This document shows, one piece after another, positions 19,488 to 24,426 of a stretch of 24,426 bases of DNA. The position numbers and the translations under genes were made by a program. The notes under the pieces are model-generated. The model was given only the letters and a program-made list of their open reading frames with translations. It was not told the DNA's origin and did no database searches. Within the stretch, counting starts at the first letter, position 1. Each line of letters starts with the position of its first letter. Source of the DNA: an uncultured Bacteroidaceae bacterium (GTDB lineage: Bacteria > Bacteroidota > Bacteroidia > Bacteroidales > Bacteroidaceae); the NCBI GenBank assembly GCA_934394435.1, contig CAKRRN010000038.1, positions 1-24,426 of the forward strand, given 5' to 3'.

Positions 19488-22314
19488 TTCGAAACTGACC
19501 GTTTTGGGAGCCAGAGTCCACAATCTGAAAAATGTGGACGTAGAGATTCCGCGTCGTAGTCTTACGGTGATAACGGGGTTGAGTGGAAGTGGAAAGTCTT
19601 CTTTGGCATTTGATACCATTTATGCGGAAGGACAGCGGCGCTATATAGAGACATTTAGTGCTTATGCACGCAATTTTCTGGGTAATATGGAACGCCCTGA
19701 TGTGGATCAGATATCTGGTCTGAGCCCTGTCATCAGCATTGAGCAGAAAACTACAAACAAGAATCCTCGTAGCACGGTGGGCACTACTACCGAGATATAT
19801 GATTTCCTGCGTTTACTTTACGCACGTGCGGGTGAGGCTTATTCTTATGTGTCTGGTGAGCGGATGGCACGTTATACCGAGGAACAGATTGTACAGTTGA
19901 TTCTTCGGGATTTCTGCTCCCGTAGGATTTATATCTTAGCTCCTCTGGTGCATCATCGAAAGGGTCATTACCGCGAACTCTTCGAGAGTATTCGTCGTAA
20001 AGGTTATCTTTATGCACGTGTGGATGGGGTACTGTGTGAGGTAGTTCCAGAGATGAAGGTGGACCGATACAGAAATCATGACATAGAGGTCGTTATCGAT
20101 CGCCTGTGCGTGCAGGAAAAGGATGAGGACCGACTGACTCAGACTGTTGCGGTGGCCTTGAAACAGGGCGATGGGTTGCTACAGATACTGGATACGGACA
20201 CGGGAGAATTGCGTCATTACAGCAAGCGGCTGATGTGTCCCACCAGTGGTATTTCCTATCGTGATCCTGCTCCACATAATTTTTCATTTAATAGTCCTCA
20301 AGGGGCTTGTCCGCGATGCAAGGGATTGGGTTACGTAAGCCTTATTGATCCAGACAAGGTGTTCCCTGACCGCAGCCTAAGCGTAAAGCAGGGTGGAGTG
20401 GCTCCATTAGGCAAATCACGCCAGCAGATGATTTTCTGGCAGATTAGTGCCTTGTTGCAGACTTATGGGTGCACACTGGATACACCACTCTCTGAGGTAC
20501 CTGATGAGGCTCTTGCAGATATCATCAATGGCTCGGAAGAGCGTCTGCATATACCGGCATCAGTGGCACATACCAGTAATGATATCTTCTGCGAATATGA
20601 CGGATTAGCCAAGTACATCAGTCAAATGCAGGAGCGGGATATGGGGGCGAATGCCCAGCGATGGGCTGAACAGTTCAGTGGTACCTGTATTTGTCCCGAA
20701 TGTGGTGGGACACGCCTCAACAAAGAAGCCTTGCACTTTCGTATCGCAGGCAAGAATATAGCCCAGCTTTCCTCGATGGACCTCTCTGAACTTTATGAAT
20801 GGGTGAGTGGGGTGGAGGAACAGATGGCTCCTCAGCAACGGCGTATCGCCAGTGAGATACTCAAGGAGATACGTACACGTTTACGCTTCCTGCTTGATGT
20901 GGGACTTGATTATCTGTCCCTCTCACGCTCTTCGGCTACCCTTTCTGGTGGCGAGAGCCAGCGCATTAGGCTTGCCACACAGATAGGAAGTCAACTGGTG
21001 GGTGTACTCTACATCCTGGACGAGCCGAGCATCGGACTGCATCAGCGCGACAATATTCGCTTGATAAACTCCTTGTGCAAACTGCGTGACACTGGCAACA
21101 CGGTGATAGTGGTGGAGCATGACCAGGAAATGATGGAGCATGCCGACTACATTGTGGACATTGGGCCACTGGCAGGACGGAGAGGCGGTCAAGTGGTGTA
21201 TCAAGGTACTTATCAGGATATGCTCAAGGCCGACACGCTTACCAGTCGCTACTTGAGAGGCGTACAACGTATTGAGATTCCTTCTGTGCGAAGAAAGGGC
21301 AATGGACATATACTCAGTCTGAAGGGTGCGCGTGGAAACAATCTCAAGGGTGTGGATGCAGACTTCCCTCTGGGCTGTCTTGTCTGTGTGACAGGCGTGA
21401 GCGGAAGTGGCAAGAGCACTCTGATAGGAGATACGCTTCAGCCATTGCTCAGCCAGCATTTCTACCGTTCGCTGCAGGCTCCCCTTGCCTACGATAGCAT
21501 AGAGGGACTGGAGTATATAGATAAGGTGGTGAGTGTGGACCAGAGTCCACTGGGGCGTACCCCACGCTCTAATCCTGCTACCTATACGGGTATCTTCAAT
21601 GATATACGCAATCTCTTTGTGGAACTCCCCGAAGCCAAGATACGTGGCTATAAGCCTGGCAGGTTCTCCTTCAACGTAAAGGGGGGCAGGTGTGAAGCTT
21701 GTGGGGGCAACGGCTACCGCACAATAGAGATGAACTTCCTTCCTGATGTGTTGGTGCCTTGCCAGGAATGTCAAGGCAAACGCTACAATCGCGAGACATT
21801 GGAAGTGCGCTTTCGGGGAAAGAGCATTGCAGATGTGCTCGACATGACCATCAATCAAGCGGTTGAGTTCTTTGAGAACCAGCCGTCCATCCTCAAGCGC
21901 ATCAAGGTTCTGCAGGACGTAGGACTGGGATACATCAAACTGGGACAGCCGAGCACCACTCTGTCTGGAGGTGAGAGCCAACGTGTGAAACTTGCCACCG
22001 AATTGGGCAAGAAAGACACAGGAAAGACACTCTATATCCTTGATGAGCCTACCACGGGACTCCACTTTGAGGACATACGCGTGCTACTCTCTGTGCTCAA
22101 TCGTTTGGTAGAAAAAGGTAATACCGTGGTGGTCATTGAACACAACCTGGACGTGGTGAAAAGTGCTGACTGGATTTTGGATATGGGACCTGGTGGCGGA
22201 CGCGAAGGTGGGCAGCTTGTATTCAGTGGCACTCCAGAGCAATTGGCACAAAGCAGTGTAAGCGTCACGGCACCTTATCTGAAAGCCTTGCTGAAAGAGC
22301 CATGTGGCAGATAA
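19480..22314 (+). CDS. uvrA: Excinuclease ABC subunit UvrA
   Basis: From ATG 19480 the product is 944 residues, the usual length. UvrA is the dimeric ATPase that recognises bulky DNA lesions and delivers UvrB. Features: Walker A GLSGSGKS with K39, the conserved YAEGQRRYIETFSAYARNFL, zinc/insertion elements CPRCKGLGY and CPECGGTRL, ABC signature LSGGESQ at 488-494 with ILDEPSIGLHQRD, second Walker A GVSGSGKST with K645, a zinc finger C738-x2-C741-x19-C761-x2-C764, second signature LSGGESQ at 828-834, and ILDEPTTGLHFEDI. The gene overlaps the upstream T9SS cargo gene by 8 bp, so they form one operon. An ATG 36 bp upstream is in frame, but the first family-conserved residues (LTVLGARVHNLKNVD) begin after 19480. 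Confidence 0.97.
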   Translation: MSDSKLTVLGARVHNLKNVDVEIPRRSLTVITGLSGSGKSSLAFDTIYAEGQRRYIETFSAYARNFLGNMERPDVDQISGLSPVISIEQKTTNKNPRSTVGTTTEIYDFLRLLYARAGEAYSYVSGERMARYTEEQIVQLILRDFCSRRIYILAPLVHHRKGHYRELFESIRRKGYLYARVDGVLCEVVPEMKVDRYRNHDIEVVIDRLCVQEKDEDRLTQTVAVALKQGDGLLQILDTDTGELRHYSKRLMCPTSGISYRDPAPHNFSFNSPQGACPRCKGLGYVSLIDPDKVFPDRSLSVKQGGVAPLGKSRQQMIFWQISALLQTYGCTLDTPLSEVPDEALADIINGSEERLHIPASVAHTSNDIFCEYDGLAKYISQMQERDMGANAQRWAEQFSGTCICPECGGTRLNKEALHFRIAGKNIAQLSSMDLSELYEWVSGVEEQMAPQQRRIASEILKEIRTRLRFLLDVGLDYLSLSRSSATLSGGESQRIRLATQIGSQLVGVLYILDEPSIGLHQRDNIRLINSLCKLRDTGNTVIVVEHDQEMMEHADYIVDIGPLAGRRGGQVVYQGTYQDMLKADTLTSRYLRGVQRIEIPSVRRKGNGHILSLKGARGNNLKGVDADFPLGCLVCVTGVSGSGKSTLIGDTLQPLLSQHFYRSLQAPLAYDSIEGLEYIDKVVSVDQSPLGRTPRSNPATYTGIFNDIRNLFVELPEAKIRGYKPGRFSFNVKGGRCEACGGNGYRTIEMNFLPDVLVPCQECQGKRYNRETLEVRFRGKSIADVLDMTINQAVEFFENQPSILKRIKVLQDVGLGYIKLGQPSTTLSGGESQRVKLATELGKKDTGKTLYILDEPTTGLHFEDIRVLLSVLNRLVEKGNTVVVIEHNLDVVKSADWILDMGPGGGREGGQLVFSGTPEQLAQSSVSVTAPYLKALLKEPCGR

Positions 22315-22405
22315 GACGATAAGCAAATACGATGCTATACGATTGCATGACCTCATAAGAAAGACAACATAACCCTAAATAATACTAACCCAACTGAAAT
22401 AGCAA

Positions 22406-23932
22406 ATGAAAAAGCAAGTATCACTACTGATGCTGCTGCCCGTGGCAGCCACAGCACAGCAGCGACCTAACATCGTCTATATTATGACGGATGACCATAC
22501 GGCACAGATGCTATCGGCCTATGGTAACAGTCCTATCCAGACCCCCAACCTCGATCGTCTGGCCAGCGAGGGGGTACTCTTCCGTCATAGTTTTGTAGCA
22601 AACAGTCTGTCTGGTCCCAGCCGTGCTTGCATGCTCACAGGCAAGCACAGCCATAAGAATGGATTTACCAACAATGAGCATGGTGTGTTTGACGGAAGCC
22701 AGCAGACCATGCCCAAACTCATGCGTCAGGCAGGTTACCAGACAGCCCTCATTGGCAAGTGGCACCTGGTGAGCAAACCTACGGGCTTTGATTATTACGA
22801 GATACTGGGTGGACAGGGCGAGTACTACAATCCAACGTTCATACAGATGGATGGCTCGCGTAAGCAGGCACAGGGGTACTGCACAGACGTGGTCACCGAC
22901 AAAGCCATTGACTGGATGGAGCACCGTGACCAGCAGAAGCCCTTCATTCTCTTTGTCCATCACAAGGCTTGTCACCGTGATTGGCTACCCCCTATGAAGT
23001 ATCTGCGTGCCTATGAAGACCAGACTTTCCCGCTTCCAGCCAACTTCTGGGACAACTGGGAGGGACGTGTGGCAGCACAGCAACAGGAGATGAGCATTGC
23101 CTCACCCACGGACATGGACCTCATCTATGACAATAAAATATACCGCAAGGGAGACAAAAGCCACTTGAGTGGAGCTTATCTTGCCAATATCAACCGTTTG
23201 AGTGAGGCTGATCGGCAGGTGTATGACCAGTTCTATGACTCCATTACGACGGCTTTCTATCAGAATCCACCTACCGGACGCGCGCTTACCGAGTATAAGT
23301 TTCAGCGATACATGCGTGACTATGCCAAGGTGACCCGTGCCATGGATGACAACGTCGGCCGTCTCATGGATTATCTGCGAGAGCACAATCTGCTCGACAA
23401 TACGCTGGTGGTATATGCCAGTGACCAAGGGTTCTATATGGGAGAGCACGGATGGTTTGACAAGCGTTTCATGTATGAGGAGAGTCTGAACACGCCTCTC
23501 ATCATGCGTCTGCCCGATGGACTCAAGCGACGTGGAGAGATTGATGACATGGTACAGAATATAGACTATGCTCCCACCTTCCTCGAACTGGCAGGTGCTC
23601 CCATCCCAGATGATATACAGGGGGTGAGCCTGGTGCCTCTGCTCAAGGGAAAGCGAAGCCCGCGCCACTGGCGTCACTCCATCTATTATCATTTCTACGA
23701 GTTCCCGGCAGAGCACATGGTAAAGCGGCATTACGGCATACGCACGGAGCGTTACAAGCTCATCCATTTCTACAACGATATTGACACGTGGGAACTCTAT
23801 GACCTAAAGAAGGACCCCATGGAGATGCACAATCTCTATGGCCAGCCTGGATATGAGAAGCTGACAAGACAGTTGCACCAGCAACTTGATGAACTGCAGC
23901 GACAGTATGACGTGCGTCCAGAGGACCTGTGA
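22406..23932 (+). CDS. Secreted Ser-type sulfatase, probable N-acetylglucosamine-6-sulfatase-like
   Basis: The product is 508 residues and begins MKKQVSLLMLLPVAATAQQ, a signal peptide. It is an S1-family arylsulfatase-fold enzyme. Metal ligands D29/D30 lie in YIMTDDH, the modification motif is S69-G-P-S-R73 followed by ACMLTGKHSHKNG, and D340 lies in YASDQGFYMGEHGWFDK. The catalytic residue is Ser, which must be converted to formylglycine by an anaerobic sulfatase-maturating enzyme encoded elsewhere. IGKWHL, TGFDYY and FILFVHHKACHRDW recall sulfatases that remove 6-sulfate from GlcNAc of mucins and glycosaminoglycans; that subclass is tentative. It follows uvrA by 91 bp with no consensus promoter seen, so it may be read through from the uvrA operon or have a non-consensus promoter. 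Confidence 0.9.
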   Translation: MKKQVSLLMLLPVAATAQQRPNIVYIMTDDHTAQMLSAYGNSPIQTPNLDRLASEGVLFRHSFVANSLSGPSRACMLTGKHSHKNGFTNNEHGVFDGSQQTMPKLMRQAGYQTALIGKWHLVSKPTGFDYYEILGGQGEYYNPTFIQMDGSRKQAQGYCTDVVTDKAIDWMEHRDQQKPFILFVHHKACHRDWLPPMKYLRAYEDQTFPLPANFWDNWEGRVAAQQQEMSIASPTDMDLIYDNKIYRKGDKSHLSGAYLANINRLSEADRQVYDQFYDSITTAFYQNPPTGRALTEYKFQRYMRDYAKVTRAMDDNVGRLMDYLREHNLLDNTLVVYASDQGFYMGEHGWFDKRFMYEESLNTPLIMRLPDGLKRRGEIDDMVQNIDYAPTFLELAGAPIPDDIQGVSLVPLLKGKRSPRHWRHSIYYHFYEFPAEHMVKRHYGIRTERYKLIHFYNDIDTWELYDLKKDPMEMHNLYGQPGYEKLTRQLHQQLDELQRQYDVRPEDL

Positions 23933-23981
23933 GGTCTGTGTATAGAGAAATCCTATTTGGATGGTTTGAAAAGCAGATTCT

Positions 23982-24064
23982 AAAGTATCTTAGGATACTT
24001 GCCCAAGTATCCTAAGATACTTTGCAAACTATCCTAAGATACTTTGGCAAGTAATATAGGATAG
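23982..24064. repeat. Palindromic repeat cluster, AAGTATCCTAAGATACTT units
   Basis: AAGTATCTTAGGATACTT (23983-24000) is the exact reverse complement of AAGTATCCTAAGATACTT (24005-24022), with loop GCCC; with the flanking A-T pair the stem is 19 bp. A third unit ACTATCCTAAGATACTTTG (24028-24046) follows directly in the second orientation, and a decayed fourth (AAGTAATATAGGATAG, 24049-24064) in the first. The cluster sits between convergent genes (sulfatase and histidine kinase) and could act as a terminator or RNA stabiliser, although no long T-run follows. Confidence 0.75.
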
Positions 24065-24120
24065 CTTGTCAGGCAGGTTGAATTGCTTTTTGGCGAGAAC
24101 TGGATATGATGCGGAGTGGA

Positions 24121-24426
24121 TTAGATACCTACGTTTGGTAAAGTCCTCTCTTTGTTGAATGAGAGGGCAAATGTGGTGTGGTAACCACTCACTGGCACAG
24201 GGAGGAGACTAAGGTTTCCTCCCTGTGCCGTTATTATTTGTCGCGAGAAGGACAGACCAATGCCGTTGCCTGTGCGCTTGGTGGTAAAGAATGGGATGAA
24301 TATCTCGCGGCGCATTTCGGTAGGTATGGGCTGTCCGTCATTGCTGATAAGCAAGGCATCTCTCCAATGAAAAGCGATATGGGTTGCTTTGGCTTCAATG
24401 GCATTCTTGACCAGATTGACCAGTAT
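24121..24426 (-). CDS. Sensor histidine kinase, C-terminal ATPase end (truncated by window edge)
   Basis: The frame is open from the window edge (24426) to TAA at 24123-24121, giving 101 residues. ILVNLVKNAIEA is the N box, LISNDGQPIP the G1/D box, IFIPFFTTKRTGNGIGLS the F and G2 boxes, and FSRQIITAQGGNLSL the closing helix of a HATPase_c domain. Sensor kinases use this domain to bind ATP and phosphorylate their own histidine. The N box EA ending and FFTTK resemble NtrB/AtoS-like kinases that act with sigma-54-type response regulators, but that is only a hint. Sensor, transmembrane and dimerisation parts lie beyond the window. Confidence 0.88.
   Translation of the reverse strand: MLVNLVKNAIEAKATHIAFHWRDALLISNDGQPIPTEMRREIFIPFFTTKRTGNGIGLSFSRQIITAQGGNLSLLPVPVSGYHTTFALSFNKERTLPNVGI

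Noticed and set aside
20923..22065. 380-codon minus-strand ORF opposite uvrA
   Set aside because: It is fully antisense to conserved uvrA sequence, has no recognisable domain and no promoter; high-GC codon use in uvrA keeps the frame open.
12128..22314. uvrB-to-uvrA region as a single DNA-repair operon
   Set aside because: A strong terminator at 15998-16052 and a minus-strand operon separate the two genes, and each unit has its own promoter.

Overview
The window looks like a chromosomal segment from a Bacteroidota bacterium of the order Bacteroidales, most likely a Prevotella-like (Prevotellaceae) species. The grounds are the recurrent -7 promoter element TAnnTTTG, the near absence of Shine-Dalgarno sites, a bamD-rpoZ-DUF4293 gene block, a type IX secretion (type B) sorting domain, a Ser-type sulfatase, DUF1080 and DUF5117/DUF4953-type secreted proteins, and a short MKK-type Bacteroidales peptide gene. 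I see no rRNA, tRNA, CRISPR array, transposase or phage gene.

Layout. 1-698: the 3' end of an hsp20 gene, a long hairpin terminator, and on the minus strand a 46-residue peptide gene with its own promoter, followed by an intergenic stretch with a large inverted repeat and copy 1 of a dispersed repeat. 699-1834 (minus): a membrane-anchored J-domain protein and a HAD phosphatase, overlapping by ATGA. 2000-4286 (plus): a secreted TIM-barrel-like hydrolase and a Cys-rich DUF1080 lipoprotein, each behind its own TAACTTTG promoter. 4601-9265 (plus): a four-TM protein with two Rossmann/RCK-like domains and a C-terminal RyR domain, then a secreted GH36 alpha-galactosidase. 9412-11973 (minus): a secreted zinc metalloprotease with a Lys-rich N-terminal tract. 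12128-15945 (plus): uvrB, then bamD-rpoZ-DUF4293. 15946-16509: repeat-rich intergenic DNA. 16510-18557 (minus): a LysM plus periplasmic-binding-fold protein and an outer-membrane beta-barrel, overlapping by ATGA. 18651-23932 (plus): a T9SS type B cargo protein overlapping uvrA, then a sulfatase. 23933-24120: a palindromic repeat cluster. 24121-24426 (minus): the ATPase end of a sensor histidine kinase.

How the genes relate. Core housekeeping genes (nucleotide excision repair uvrA/uvrB, outer membrane assembly bamD, RNA polymerase omega) are interspersed with secreted or periplasmic carbohydrate-active enzymes (GH36, DUF1080, TIM-barrel hydrolase, sulfatase) and cell-envelope proteins (LysM/OMP pair, T9SS cargo, metalloprotease). 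The most unusual protein is the TM-RCK-RCK-RyR polypeptide at 4601-7027, which looks like a nucleotide-sensing membrane protein. The most unusual non-coding structure is a set of intergenic repeats, several with a unit of about 22 bp. Several promoters lie so close to start codons that leaderless or nearly leaderless mRNAs are predicted.
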